DNA of 64,000 nt from Neobacillus niacini (GCF_030817595.1 NZ_JAUSZN010000001.1:628001-692000); one strand, 5' to 3'. Positions 18,064-26,901 are shown, numbered from the stretch's first letter. Notes: a model not told the origin generated them from the letters alone. A program made the numbers and translations.

Positions 18064-19596
18064 ATGGAACAAGTAAAAAATGAAACGAAACGTCCCCCAT
18101 ACGGGATTATCTCAATCCTGATGATTGGGGCTTTTATTGCTTTTTTAAACAACACACTACTAAATATTGCACTTCCTTCCATCATGGCGGATTTAGAGGT
18201 TGATGCGTCAACTGTGCAATGGCTAACGACAGGATTTATGTTAGTGAATGGTGTATTAATTCCAACAACTGCATTCTTGATTCAAAAATATTCGGTGCGT
18301 AGGCTTTTCATAGTAGCAATGGGCTTGTTTACTGCGGGTACCATTCTTGCAGGTTTTGCCCATGTGTTCCCAATTTTATTAGCAGGCAGGATGACTCAAG
18401 CTTCTGGCTCAGCTATCCTAATGCCGTTATTAATGAATGTCATGCTAGTAAGCTTCCCAATTGAAAAAAGAGGAGCAGCCATGGGGATTTTCGGATTAAT
18501 CTTAATGGGTGCACCGGCCATCGGGCCAACATTATCAGGATGGTTAATCGAACATTACGACTGGAGAATGCTATTCCACTTTGTGACGCCAATTGCGGTG
18601 GTTATCTTTTTGATCGGATTTTTCCTATTAAAAGATAAGAAGGAAAAGGTTGATATTCGAATTGATATGATATCCGTTTTACTTTCAAGTGTCGGCTTTG
18701 GAGGTTTACTTTATGGCTTCAGCTCTGCAGGAAAGCAAGGATGGGATAGTCCACAGGTTTATTTGACGATTGCAATAGGAGCTATTTCATTACTAGTATT
18801 TATCCTGCGTCAATTAAAACAAGAACGTCCAATGCTTAATTTTAAAATCTTTAAATATCCAATGTTTGCCTTATCATCGGCCATCTCAATGGTTGTTACA
18901 ATGGCGATGTTTTCTGGGATGCTGTTGTTACCGATTTATGTTCAAACATTACGCGGCATTTCGCCGATGGATGCTGGTCTTATGATGCTGCCGGGAGCAA
19001 TCTGTATGGCGGTTATGTCACCAGTAACAGGTAAGCTTTTCGATAAATTTGGCGGCAGGTTGTTAGCTGTAATTGGTTTATCGATCACAGTAATAACCAG
19101 CTACCTTTTAAGTCAGTTAACATTTGAGACTACTTATTTTCATTTAATTCTTTTATATACAGTTCGAATGTTAGGGATGTCAATGGTAATGATGCCGGTT
19201 TCGACCAATGGTCTAAACCAGCTGCCTGCACGTTTTTACCCGCATGGTACAGCTATGAACAATACACTTCAACAGGTTTCTGGAGCAATTGGGACAGCAT
19301 TATTAGTAACAATCATGTCTAATCGTGCTGAGTCAAAGGGGAAGGAACTTGGTGAAGCTGCTATGGCAAAATTGACTGAGCAGCCAACACAAGAAGCTTT
19401 AGCTCAAATGAAGCAGCAAATTATGATGCAGGCAACATTAGATGGTATAAATTTCGCGTTTTTCATCTCAGTATTTATTGCGGCAGTTGCACTAGTCCTT
19501 GCCTTCTTTATGAAACGTGCAAAACAAGCAGAAGATACTGTTGAAGAAAACCCTGTCGGAAAAAAAATCGTAAACAATAAACTTGCAGAAAATTAA
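18064..19596 (+). CDS. DHA2-family MFS multidrug efflux transporter (EmrB/LmrB type)
   Basis: A 510-aa polytopic protein with about 14 membrane segments, the DHA2 subfamily size. Motifs include NTLLNIALPSIM in TM1, a motif A-like region after TM2 and GPTLSGWLIEHYDWRMLF (motif C and the following loop). It should expel drugs or lipophilic compounds using the proton gradient. Start ATG follows CAGGGGG. The divergent TetR gene and the dyad between them suggest substrate-induced expression. It ends at its own terminator. Confidence 0.9.
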   Translation: MEQVKNETKRPPYGIISILMIGAFIAFLNNTLLNIALPSIMADLEVDASTVQWLTTGFMLVNGVLIPTTAFLIQKYSVRRLFIVAMGLFTAGTILAGFAHVFPILLAGRMTQASGSAILMPLLMNVMLVSFPIEKRGAAMGIFGLILMGAPAIGPTLSGWLIEHYDWRMLFHFVTPIAVVIFLIGFFLLKDKKEKVDIRIDMISVLLSSVGFGGLLYGFSSAGKQGWDSPQVYLTIAIGAISLLVFILRQLKQERPMLNFKIFKYPMFALSSAISMVVTMAMFSGMLLLPIYVQTLRGISPMDAGLMMLPGAICMAVMSPVTGKLFDKFGGRLLAVIGLSITVITSYLLSQLTFETTYFHLILLYTVRMLGMSMVMMPVSTNGLNQLPARFYPHGTAMNNTLQQVSGAIGTALLVTIMSNRAESKGKELGEAAMAKLTEQPTQEALAQMKQQIMMQATLDGINFAFFISVFIAAVALVLAFFMKRAKQAEDTVEENPVGKKIVNNKLAEN

Positions 19597-19605
19597 TAGG
19601 ACTTA

Positions 19606-19642
19606 AAACGTCTATACTCTTTGTGAGTTTAGGCGTTTTTTT
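19606..19642 (+). terminator. Terminator after the MFS gene
   Basis: Stem AACGTCTA/TAGGCGTT (with one G-T pair), then T7. Confidence 0.8.
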
Positions 19643-19717
19643 ATGATAAAAAATTTGCTTTTTTATTTGACATAACTCTATAGTAAAAGTGGGAATGCCT
19701 AATAGGAGGTTGTAAAA

Positions 19718-20182
19718 ATGGAAAACACTAGTTTTAATGAAGCTTATATTGAACGTTGCAGCAAAGAAACAGAAACGATGATCGCCAATGAATCGTCAAA
19801 CTTCTTAAACCAGCCACTTACTTATTTAAAAGAACATAAAAGTGAATTTATTTATGTAGAGTCTACGTTGTTTGAGGAAATTGGTATAGAGGGTGTGTCA
19901 CTTGAGGTTGATGATGTCTTTGGAACCTATGATGTGATGCTGGGTTTAAAGCTTCAAAAGAAGTTTGAGAAACTATTAAAGGAACAGCTAAATCATTCTT
20001 TACATGGTGATGATGCAAAGTTTGACTTAGTGTTTAGTCATGATGATGGTTTATGGGATTTGAACTTTGCCTTAAATTACGTAAATGGATATACTGAAAA
20101 TATTTCCATACATAAGGCCCTTCAATTAATACACCAGTTTTTAACCACTTTAGTCCATACTGTTAAACAAACAACCAGCTGA
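19718..20182 (+). CDS. Hypothetical cytosolic protein
   Basis: A 154-aa acidic soluble protein that I do not recognise. It has mixed helix/strand character, no signal peptide, no membrane segment and no clear catalytic motif. An AGGAGG site sits before the ATG and a strong terminator overlaps its end, so the gene is real. It is monocistronic, between the efflux gene and the cobalamin-type binding protein. Confidence 0.75.
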   Translation: MENTSFNEAYIERCSKETETMIANESSNFLNQPLTYLKEHKSEFIYVESTLFEEIGIEGVSLEVDDVFGTYDVMLGLKLQKKFEKLLKEQLNHSLHGDDAKFDLVFSHDDGLWDLNFALNYVNGYTENISIHKALQLIHQFLTTLVHTVKQTTS

Positions 20183-20205
20183 AATATGCTGGTTGTTTGT
20201 TTTTA
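20167..20205 (+). terminator. Terminator overlapping the end of the 154-aa gene
   Basis: 13-bp perfect stem ACAAACAACCAGC/GCTGGTTGTTTGT, then TTTTAT. The left arm lies within the last codons. Confidence 0.88.
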
Positions 20206-20240
20206 TCTGAGTTACCATAAGGGAAAGGGAGGGAGAGATT

Positions 20241-21005
20241 TTGAGAGTTATATCATTGTGCCCAAGTAATACGGAAATAATGGAATACTTAGGTTTGTCT
20301 CATCTTTTAGTGGGAGTGGATGATTATTCAGATTGGCCCGCGTCTATTGCCAATCTGCCAAAACTGGGACCTGATTTATCGATAAATATGGATCTTGTTG
20401 AAGAACTGAAGCCAGACCTCGTTCTTGCTTCGTTAAGTGTTCCTGGGATGGAAAAGAATGTTGAAGCGTTAGTAGAGCGCGGTATCCCTCACATCGTTTT
20501 AAATCCCCAATCATTGACGGATATTGAAGAGGATTTAATCAAAACTGCTGAGGCTCTGAATCAGCACGAACGCGGCAAGGCAGCAGCAAAGGAGTTTCGT
20601 AATAGGCTTAATGCCGTCAAACAACAGGGATTAAACACAAACAAAAAGCCTTCTCTTTATTGGGAGTGGTGGCCAAAACCAATCTTTACTCCTGGGAAAA
20701 TCAATTGGCTTACCGAAATTTCTGAAGCAGCGGGTGCTATCAATGCCTTTTGTGACGTAGAATTAGCCAGCGTTCAGACAGATTGGGAGGACGTCCTGAG
20801 AAGAAAACCTGATTATATTTGCCTTGCTTGGGTAGGTGTAAGAAAGGAAAAAGTTCAGAAAAACAATGTTACCAAACGTCCAGGTTATGAAACGCTGGGG
20901 TATGTTGATGATAGCAGGATCCTTATCCTTGAAGAAGAACTATACTGCCGGCCGTCTCCAAGGCTGTTGGATGGGCTTGAAAAACTTTTTAGGTTAATTC
21001 ATTAA
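20241..21005 (+). CDS. BtuF-like cobalamin-type binding protein, cytosolic
   Basis: A 254-aa protein of the periplasmic-binding-protein fold used by BtuF/FhuD-type receptors (RVISLCPSNTEIMEYLGL at the start, a GVDDYSDWP loop). It begins right at the domain with no signal peptide or lipobox, so it is predicted to be cytosolic, unlike transport receptors. It starts at TTG behind GGGAGGGAG. No ABC transporter genes are nearby. Cytosolic members of this family are often annotated 'cobalamin-binding protein', but ligand binding here is unproven. Confidence 0.82.
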   Translation: MRVISLCPSNTEIMEYLGLSHLLVGVDDYSDWPASIANLPKLGPDLSINMDLVEELKPDLVLASLSVPGMEKNVEALVERGIPHIVLNPQSLTDIEEDLIKTAEALNQHERGKAAAKEFRNRLNAVKQQGLNTNKKPSLYWEWWPKPIFTPGKINWLTEISEAAGAINAFCDVELASVQTDWEDVLRRKPDYICLAWVGVRKEKVQKNNVTKRPGYETLGYVDDSRILILEEELYCRPSPRLLDGLEKLFRLIH

Positions 21006-21009
21006 TGGA

Positions 21010-21046
21010 AAACGCTTGGATACTCTATATCCAAGCGTTATTTTAC
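21010..21046 (+). terminator. Terminator after the BtuF-like gene
   Basis: Perfect 12-bp stem AACGCTTGGATA/TATCCAAGCGTT followed by ATTTTAC. Confidence 0.85.
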
Positions 21047-21225
21047 CTTATATCTAAGTACTGTTTTTAATTTTGTAGAATCCGACTTTCTTGGATCACT
21101 TATGTAGATTTCCCGATGTCTTTTGTCTATTCGCGTCAGGTGATTGGCAGCACAGAAATCATCCATTTTTGAAAAAGTTACATGTTCACTATCGTAGTCC
21201 CCGATGTGCATACAACCACAAATTA
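21038..21225 (-). pseudogene. GyrI-like domain protein, C-terminal remnant
   Basis: The minus frame ending at 21038 encodes MHIGDYDSEHVTFSKMDDFC and then HREIYISDPRKSDSTKLKTV, which match the C-terminal 60 or so residues of GyrI-like small-molecule-binding proteins. Upstream of about 21225 the frame stops resembling the family and becomes low-quality sequence. The family is usually 150-200 aa, so the 5' part has been lost. Confidence 0.7.
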
Positions 21226-21407
21226 CTTTTCCAAAGAAGTATGAACTGGATGTCGATCCACAGGTTGTTGGGTCTCGTATTACTTGGTTACGCAAAAAGG
21301 GCAGGGAACTTAAAGGGGATGTATGGGTAAAGGATGCTTTAAATGATAAAGAACAGGTATGGCTGAAAAATGTTGATAATGCTCCAGTGTTTTTTTCACA
21401 GAAGTAA
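21226..21407 (+). pseudogene. Unidentified gene, C-terminal remnant
   Basis: A + frame beginning abruptly at the end of the GyrI-like remnant encodes about 60 residues of good protein-like sequence (DPQVVGSRITWLRKKGRE, then DVWVKDALNDKEQVWLKN) up to TAA 21405-21407. No start codon with a ribosome site lies at its beginning. I read it as the 3' end of a gene originally divergent from the GyrI-like gene; the family was not identified. Confidence 0.5.
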
Positions 21408-21475
21408 TGGTCTTCGATCCCCCATTATACAAAAACGGAGATTTTTAGTGCGTTTATGTGACATCACTTTTGGTG

Positions 21476-22039
21476 TTATTTAATATCAGGTATTTTATTG
21501 AATAAATTACCTTGTTTATTTTCTGCGATTGTTTGTAAATTTTCATTTCGATATTCCTCAATCATTTCTACTAATTCTTTACGCGTCACTGGCTGGGTAT
21601 GTTCCATTAGCTCATAACCTAAACCGCCATCTGATTCAATTGTGGCGGTTTTTACATCACTAATATAAGCAATGCCTTTTTGCCGCAATTTCATTTCTAG
21701 TTGATCCGAAGTCATTCGTAGTTTTTTTAAACCCTCGACGATGATTTTACCATTTCGGATAACTATTGTTGCATTACCCGTTATATAACGATCTAGGATG
21801 TTTGACTTTAGTTGAAGGAATTGGACGAAAATTAAATAAAGTACAAAAATAGTTAATATCACTACTATTTGCCAGAATTTATTTTCTTTAATCGCATGTC
21901 CCATAGTGGTTCCGATTGCCAAGGTAATGACAACCTCGAGGCTTGACATTTGGGCAACTGATTTTTTACCAGCAATCCTAAGGAGTATGGTGCTAATAAA
22001 AAGTAAACTGATGGATTCCCATATAAATGTAATATTCAT
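21476..22039 (-). CDS. DUF421 (YetF-type) membrane protein
   Basis: A 187-aa protein with three N-terminal membrane segments (residues about 5-75) and a small cytoplasmic alpha/beta domain, the layout of DUF421/YetF proteins. Family patterns include RIAGKKSVAQMSSLEVVITL and GKIIVEGLKKLRMT. Function is not well established; several Bacillus paralogues are linked to sporulation or spore germination. A GGGGTGGG site precedes the start. It is monocistronic. Confidence 0.87.
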   Translation of the reverse strand: MNITFIWESISLLFISTILLRIAGKKSVAQMSSLEVVITLAIGTTMGHAIKENKFWQIVVILTIFVLYLIFVQFLQLKSNILDRYITGNATIVIRNGKIIVEGLKKLRMTSDQLEMKLRQKGIAYISDVKTATIESDGGLGYELMEHTQPVTRKELVEMIEEYRNENLQTIAENKQGNLFNKIPDIK

Positions 22040-22195
22040 TTGCCCACCCCAAGCGCTTTTAGTTTATTTTGTATCAATTACATCCTATTTTAAACACCAC
22101 CATTTCAGATAATGTATTAGTCAGTCAGCTAAAAGCATACTAATTAATATTAATTGTCCCTTTGGTCTTGCCTAAGGGGTTAGGTGGAATCACTC

Positions 22196-22648
22196 ATGTA
22201 TATGTTTTTTTATTTATTATTAGCCATTATTGGCGGGACTTGTATTGGGTTACAGGCAGGGATAAATGGTGTTTTGGGAAAAAGAATTGGGGTAATAGAG
22301 GCTTCTTTTGTTTCGTTTTTTATCGGAACGATTATTCTTTTATTACTCGTTATCTTTGCGGGTAAAGGGAACATTTTAAATGTAACCAATGTTCCGAAGT
22401 GGCAGCTGCTGGGTGGAGCGCTCGGAGTTGCATATGTATCAATTATGGTAGCTATCGTACCGAAAATTGGAGTCGCTTCAGCCATCACAGCAGTCATTCT
22501 TGGACAGTTAATTATCAGTGTTACCCTTGATCATTTTGGTATTCTCACGAATCAGCGAATACCGATTGATTGGTATCGTATTTCAGGATTGTGTTTATTA
22601 CTCATCTCATTATTATTAATATTTAAAGGTAACATTAAATGGTTTTAA
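22196..22648 (+). CDS. DMT-superfamily transporter, YdcZ/DUF606 type
   Basis: A 150-aa hydrophobic protein with five membrane segments, typical of the short DUF606/YdcZ members of the drug/metabolite transporter superfamily, which act as dimers. The start at ATG 22196 gives the usual MY..LLAIIGG N-terminus and follows GGTGG by 8 nt; GTG 22184 is the alternative. The substrate is unknown. It is monocistronic with a downstream hairpin. Confidence 0.8.
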   Translation: MYMFFYLLLAIIGGTCIGLQAGINGVLGKRIGVIEASFVSFFIGTIILLLLVIFAGKGNILNVTNVPKWQLLGGALGVAYVSIMVAIVPKIGVASAITAVILGQLIISVTLDHFGILTNQRIPIDWYRISGLCLLLISLLLIFKGNIKWF

Positions 22649-22681
22649 AATAGTATGAATTGGACCAAAAAGTGTCCCGCA

Positions 22682-22728
22682 CAGATGGAGAATCAATGTT
22701 CATCTGAGGTGTAGTACTCTTTTTTTGC
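22682..22728 (+). terminator. Possible terminator
   Basis: Stem CAGATG/CATCTG, a short gap and then T7. The stem is short and the T run is offset, so this is a weak call. Confidence 0.45.
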
Positions 22729-22902
22729 ATAGGGATTTTTCCTCAATTGGTCAGTGATTATATAGGTATCTAGATTTGTTTTATGATGTGATTAATAATT
22801 GTTGTCATTATAGCTTTATAGTTTTACTTTATATTTGTAAAATGGAAGAGTATAAAAATAATAGAAAACGTATATTGTCAGTTAAAGGGAAGTGTCAGCG
22901 TA

Positions 22903-23337
22903 ATGCTTTATATTAGAAATATCGAGAAAATTATTGAAGAAACTTTAGAGCAGCACAAATTAGATCTTAACTATGAAATTAACAATAAACTAACTGTACC
23001 CATGAGTTATAACGTTTCGACAAACACGATTAAATTTAATTACCTTCAGGTTAATGGTTATATTAATAAAATTAGAATTAAAGATACAGATGAAAATGTT
23101 GTTAAAGTTATACTTTATCATGTAATTGGATATTATTTAGATTTTAAGAAAAACAAACATGATTTGAGAACCTTAAAGTATGGTGAAGACTACGAAATCG
23201 CAAAGCTTAAGATGGAAATAGAAACGAATGCATGGGTGTATGGGAGAACATTGGTACCTGAACAATTGTTACATTCATATGATCAGGTACGTGAACTAGA
23301 TAAAGACCTCGTACATGGTAAACTAACGAATATATAA
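22903..23337 (+). CDS. Degenerate M78/IrrE-like protein (inactive metallopeptidase fold?)
   Basis: A 144-aa protein with no firm family match. The C-terminal half has the spacing of M78 (ImmA/IrrE) peptidases: LYHVIGYYLD at residues 71-80 where LAHELGHYL is expected, and EIETNAWVYGRTLVP from 105 where EAEANAFAAxLLMP is expected. The zinc/catalytic motif is lost, with HExxH replaced by HVIGY (Glu to Val at 74, second His to Tyr at 77), so catalysis is unlikely. It stands alone upstream of the patatin gene. The similarity is my reading and needs a profile search. Confidence 0.6.
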   Translation: MLYIRNIEKIIEETLEQHKLDLNYEINNKLTVPMSYNVSTNTIKFNYLQVNGYINKIRIKDTDENVVKVILYHVIGYYLDFKKNKHDLRTLKYGEDYEIAKLKMEIETNAWVYGRTLVPEQLLHSYDQVRELDKDLVHGKLTNI

Positions 23338-23398
23338 TGATATTTTTCTCCGTAAATAGCATTTTAAACTTATGTCGGAGAGCGAGAGGTGTATATAG

Positions 23399-24343
23399 TT
23401 GAGAGCAGATGCTGTTTTCGAAGGCGGTGGAGCAAGGGGAATTGCTTTTGTCGGAGCCATTCAAGCCATGGAAGAGGAAAAGGTTGAATGGCAAAGAATA
23501 GCTGGAACCTCAGCTGGAGCTGTAATCGCTGCACTTTTGGCAAGCGGCTATAAAAGCTATGAAATTAGAAAGCATTTGAGTGAACTGGATTTTTCTAAGC
23601 TTCGAGGCAGGTCACTTATGAACCGAATTCCCATTATCGGCAGTTTACTTGAACTGATGTTTAATCTCGGTATATATAAAAATGATTATTTAGAAGCCTG
23701 GATCGATTCACTTCTGTTAAAAAAAGGGATTAACACATTTGCAGATCTTCCAGATGGAAAGTTAAAGATCATTGCTTCTGATGTATCGAACGGCCAAATG
23801 CTTATTTTGCCAGATGATTTAGAGCGCTATGGAATGACCCCTACGGATTTAAGGGTTTCAACCGCCGTCATGATGAGTGCATCGATTCCATTTTTCTTCC
23901 GTCCGGTTATTTGGAAATCGAAAGATCGTAACAATTCTTACATTTTAGATGGCGGTTTGCTAAGTAACTTCCCAATTTGGATTTTTGATACGCCAAACCC
24001 TCGGTTTCCCACGTTCGGTTTCCGTTTTGTAAAAAATAAAGTTAGTATAGATCCAGTAATACCAACACCGCTGCATCTTTTTAAAAATATTTTTAGAACG
24101 ATGCTGCAAGCCCATGATTTACGACATATGAACGAAGATACACTAGAGCGCACAATAAAAATTCCGACAGGCAGCATTAATGCAACTGATTTTGTTCTTA
24201 GTGAGGAAGAGATCAATTTTCTCTATAATTCTGGTTATACATCCACAAAAAAGTTTTTAAAAGGATGGGATTTTGAACAACATAAGGCCAATAGATTGCA
24301 AAGATTAAAGAATTCAAGGGAGCTAGAAAACGACATTCCATAA
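23399..24343 (+). CDS. Patatin-like phospholipase
   Basis: A 314-aa patatin-family serine lipase. It has the oxyanion motif GGGARG at 9-14, the nucleophile elbow GTSAG with S38, and the catalytic Asp in DGG at 184-186, so the Ser-Asp dyad is complete. It has no signal peptide. It starts at TTG behind GAGAGGTG. Patatins release fatty acids from lipids, and in bacteria some act as effectors of anti-phage systems. No nucleotide-cyclase or other defence partner is adjacent, so a housekeeping lipid role is more likely. Confidence 0.88.
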   Translation: MRADAVFEGGGARGIAFVGAIQAMEEEKVEWQRIAGTSAGAVIAALLASGYKSYEIRKHLSELDFSKLRGRSLMNRIPIIGSLLELMFNLGIYKNDYLEAWIDSLLLKKGINTFADLPDGKLKIIASDVSNGQMLILPDDLERYGMTPTDLRVSTAVMMSASIPFFFRPVIWKSKDRNNSYILDGGLLSNFPIWIFDTPNPRFPTFGFRFVKNKVSIDPVIPTPLHLFKNIFRTMLQAHDLRHMNEDTLERTIKIPTGSINATDFVLSEEEINFLYNSGYTSTKKFLKGWDFEQHKANRLQRLKNSRELENDIP

Positions 24344-24395
24344 AATGATAAAGGGTTCCGTTTTCTGGTGCATTCTTATTAAAAGACACCGAATT

Positions 24396-24422
24396 GACGT
24401 ATGAAAAGTCATACGTCTTTTA
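24396..24422 (+). terminator. Terminator after the patatin gene
   Basis: Perfect 9-bp stem GACGTATGA/TCATACGTC followed by TTTTAG. Confidence 0.8.
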
Positions 24423-24660
24423 GCCTTCTAAGAAATATTATTAAGGTAAGCACCTGTGCAGATAAATAGGAGGAGAAATTCCGCTTAATGAGTAATTAGT
24501 ATTAAAAAAAGCTTTTATAGACGGAGAGATTCCGCCTATTGATTCGAAAAATACGAAAATGGGAGATTTTTCTTTGATTAAGCGGAAAACCTAGTCAAGC
24601 CCATTATTATGTGTAAATTCATTCCTATGAAGAACAATGTTAAGCAGCTTATTTATTTTT

Positions 24661-24698
24661 GGTGTACTGGAAGGGGGGTACCCCCCTTCCAGTACACC
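24661..24698. repeat. Perfect 38-bp palindrome inside the IS
   Basis: GGTGTACTGGAAGGGGGGT is followed immediately by its exact complement, with no loop; the centre is GGTACC. It lies 22 bp downstream of the transposase stop codon. On the minus strand A/T-rich sequence follows, so it could terminate transposase transcription. Confidence 0.9.
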
Positions 24699-24720
24699 AA
24701 AAATTCGCGCTTCGCGGTTA

Positions 24721-25896
24721 CTATTTCTTTTCTTCTTGGTCCTGAATAATTCTTCTTCCTACTTCCTCTGCATAGTCCATTAAGACCGCACCAATTAATC
24801 GGAATGCGGATTGTGTATTAGGAAATATTCTAATTACCTTCTCTCTTCTACGAACTTCCTCATTGATTCTTTCTAACGAGTTTGTACTTCGAATATGCTT
24901 ATGGTATTTTGGTTTCTCATTTAGATATTGAATGGCATCTTCGAAGCCTTCTTCTAATATCTCTATAGCTTTTTCTAGTTTTGGATTATCTCCAAATTGC
25001 TCAATGAACTCATTTTTATATTTTCTTGCCTCTTCAACCGACGCTACCTCAAATATTCTTTTTAAACCCATTTTCACTTCGTCCATGCCTTTTTTTGGCA
25101 TATGCGTAATGATATTCTTTTTGTAATGCACCGTGCACCGTTGCCAAGAGGATCCAACAAACTCTATACCAATGGCAGACTTTAACCCCTTGTGTGCGTC
25201 TGAAATAATTAGCTTAGGTGATTGTAGTCCTCTTGACTTTAGGTGCTGGAAAAATCGTTGCCAGGCTTCAGTGCTCTCCCCATGGTCTACTCTTAAGCCT
25301 AGAATTTCACGTCTATTGTTTTGGTCAACGGCCGTTGCGATATAAACAGCTTTAGATACAACACGATTATGTTCTCTTACTTTGATATACATGGCATCTG
25401 CAAAGATATAAGGGTAGTACATCGTATTCAGAGGTCGACTTGCCCATTGATTCACTATAGGATCTAGCTTTTCTGTAAGTGTAGATACAAATGATTTAGA
25501 AACCTTTTGCCCACAGAGTTGTTCCATGATCTTTGAAACTTTTCTTGTGGAGACCCCATTTACAACCATTTCAAGCATGGCTAATACGAGGGCTTGGTCA
25601 CAACGAGCATATTGTTCAAACACAGTAGTCGAAAAGTCTCCACTACGAGTACGTGGTACTCGAAGAGTAATTTTCCCAATGCTAATTAATAAATCACGAT
25701 CATAGTATCCATTACGGTAGTCACGTCGTGAAATAGAACGTTCATAGGATCCGGCTTGCAAGAACTCATCACGTTCTTTATCCATAAAAGAATTCAATAC
25801 CAAGACGATAGACGCTTTGATGACAGCGTCTATATTAGAGTTCATAACAGAATCTTTTAAATCATCGATATTTAGGTTAAACTGTACTTGAGTCAT
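24721..25896 (-). CDS. IS256-family (mutator-type) transposase
   Basis: A 391-aa DDE transposase, full length. The catalytic triad is visible at D167 (FADAMYI), D233 (IISDAHKG) and E342 (STNSLERIN), numbering from the start used here. That start, ATG 25896, lies 8 nt after GGAGGA; an in-frame GTG five codons upstream overlaps the ribosome site itself. No frameshift is seen, so the element may be active. Confidence 0.93.
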   Translation of the reverse strand: MTQVQFNLNIDDLKDSVMNSNIDAVIKASIVLVLNSFMDKERDEFLQAGSYERSISRRDYRNGYYDRDLLISIGKITLRVPRTRSGDFSTTVFEQYARCDQALVLAMLEMVVNGVSTRKVSKIMEQLCGQKVSKSFVSTLTEKLDPIVNQWASRPLNTMYYPYIFADAMYIKVREHNRVVSKAVYIATAVDQNNRREILGLRVDHGESTEAWQRFFQHLKSRGLQSPKLIISDAHKGLKSAIGIEFVGSSWQRCTVHYKKNIITHMPKKGMDEVKMGLKRIFEVASVEEARKYKNEFIEQFGDNPKLEKAIEILEEGFEDAIQYLNEKPKYHKHIRSTNSLERINEEVRRREKVIRIFPNTQSAFRLIGAVLMDYAEEVGRRIIQDQEEKK

Positions 25897-26260
25897 AATT
25901 AATTCCTCCACATTGTTTTCTTAGCCGTTAACATTGTAGCCATGAGGAATTAATTTGACTCATTTTCTTTTTACACAATTATATGGACTTAATCGAAAAC
26001 CTCCGCTTATTTACCCCGAAACTAGCTCCATTTAGCATTTAACCGGAAATTCTCCGCTTATTTTACTCTTGCTGGTTAATCGATTAAGGACAAGACATCT
26101 TAACAAAAAGAGAGTGACTTTTTTATCAAAAATCTAATAGAACCTTATTTTGGTGCAAAACAACTAAGGTGTTTTTAATTCCAATACGACTGTGATTTCG
26201 GCACGTATTTTAAGAAAAGCACCTCAAAGGATCCCATTCCATAAAAAGAAAGACGTTTTT

Positions 26261-26815
26261 TTATTTCCACCACTGCCACCATTTCTTTTGCTGTGCAGCT
26301 GCAATCTGGTTTCTAGTTTCCTCTAACATGAAATTACTACGCTCCTCCAACAGTTGCTCGGTTCGTTCCACATACTTTAAGATTTTGTTTATCTTATCTT
26401 CTAGATATGCTTCCCGTACGGCTTTCTCCTTTAGGAGTGTGAGCAAATCCATGTTGATGCGCTCTAAATTTTCGATCCGTTCCGATATTTCATCTAAATC
26501 ACCATTTTGCGTCATTATCTGGTCAGGCATAAGTTGTACTGGTTCTGCTTCCGTAACCTCGACTGTTATTTTCGCTTCAGCTATCCCTGTCATAATCGCT
26601 TGTGCTGAAAGTTCCAGCGTCATTCCTTCTTGGTTGATGAATTCTATGAATTTACGTAGTGTGATAATATCCTTTTCGAAATACCCCCGATGTCCTCTGC
26701 TATTACGGTGAATAGGATACCCATGTCCTTCTAATAGAGTGGCATACTTTCGTAATGTATTGCTATCAATGCCAAGTAATACTTGCACATGACTAGGGGA
26801 ATAGATTTCCGTCAT
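26261..26815 (-). CDS. MerR-type HTH / coiled-coil protein (RacA-like or DUF3967)
   Basis: A 184-aa protein with an N-terminal MerR-like winged helix (about 5-60: VQVLLGIDSNTLRKYATLLE, then the RGHRGYF wing), a long coiled coil (about 105-165) and a basic, Trp-rich tail (KKWWQWWK). DUF3967 proteins, often on Bacillus plasmids, share this layout. So does RacA, the 184-residue Bacillus protein that anchors the chromosome to the pole in sporulation. The promoter region carries a Spo0A-box-like site. GGAGGC precedes the start. DNA binding is likely; the exact role is inferred. Confidence 0.75.
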   Translation of the reverse strand: MTEIYSPSHVQVLLGIDSNTLRKYATLLEGHGYPIHRNSRGHRGYFEKDIITLRKFIEFINQEGMTLELSAQAIMTGIAEAKITVEVTEAEPVQLMPDQIMTQNGDLDEISERIENLERINMDLLTLLKEKAVREAYLEDKINKILKYVERTEQLLEERSNFMLEETRNQIAAAQQKKWWQWWK

Positions 26816-26901
26816 AACAATGCCTCCTCTATTAATATTGATTAAATTTATGATTAATTAAGAATTATGTATATAAGGTATTATACCAAGTGATAATTAA
26901 G

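Larger units (their letters stand above)
24611..25976. mobile_element. IS256-family insertion sequence
   Basis: One transposase gene flanked by imperfect inverted repeats: ATTCATTCCTATGAAGAACA and on to ATGTTAAG near 24616-24645, against the complement of 25931-25955 (AATTAATTCCTCATGGCTAC, then AATGTTAA), with GTGTAAA at both outer edges. The right end carries about 16 extra bases between GTGTAAA and the inner repeat. The size of about 1.37 kb fits the family. The flanks (attattat and aattatat) do not make a clean target duplication, so the ends are approximate. Confidence 0.75.
24440..26080. repeat. Degenerate CGGA-n-TCCGCTTA repeats split by the IS
   Basis: Left of the IS (24440-24610) the words ggagaaattccgcttaatga, ggagagattccgcctattga and gattaagcgg occur. 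Right of it (25977-26080) cttaatcg, cctccgcttattta and ggaaattctccgcttatt occur. These look like units of one degenerate palindromic array that the IS interrupted. Apart from this and a T-rich run near 26120, I see nothing in 26081-26260. Confidence 0.45.

Noticed and set aside
23399..24343. Patatin as a CBASS-type defence effector
   Set aside because: No cyclase, sensor or other defence gene is adjacent.
24611..25976. Clean target-site duplication for the IS
   Set aside because: The flanking octamers attattat and aattatat differ, so no TSD is claimed.
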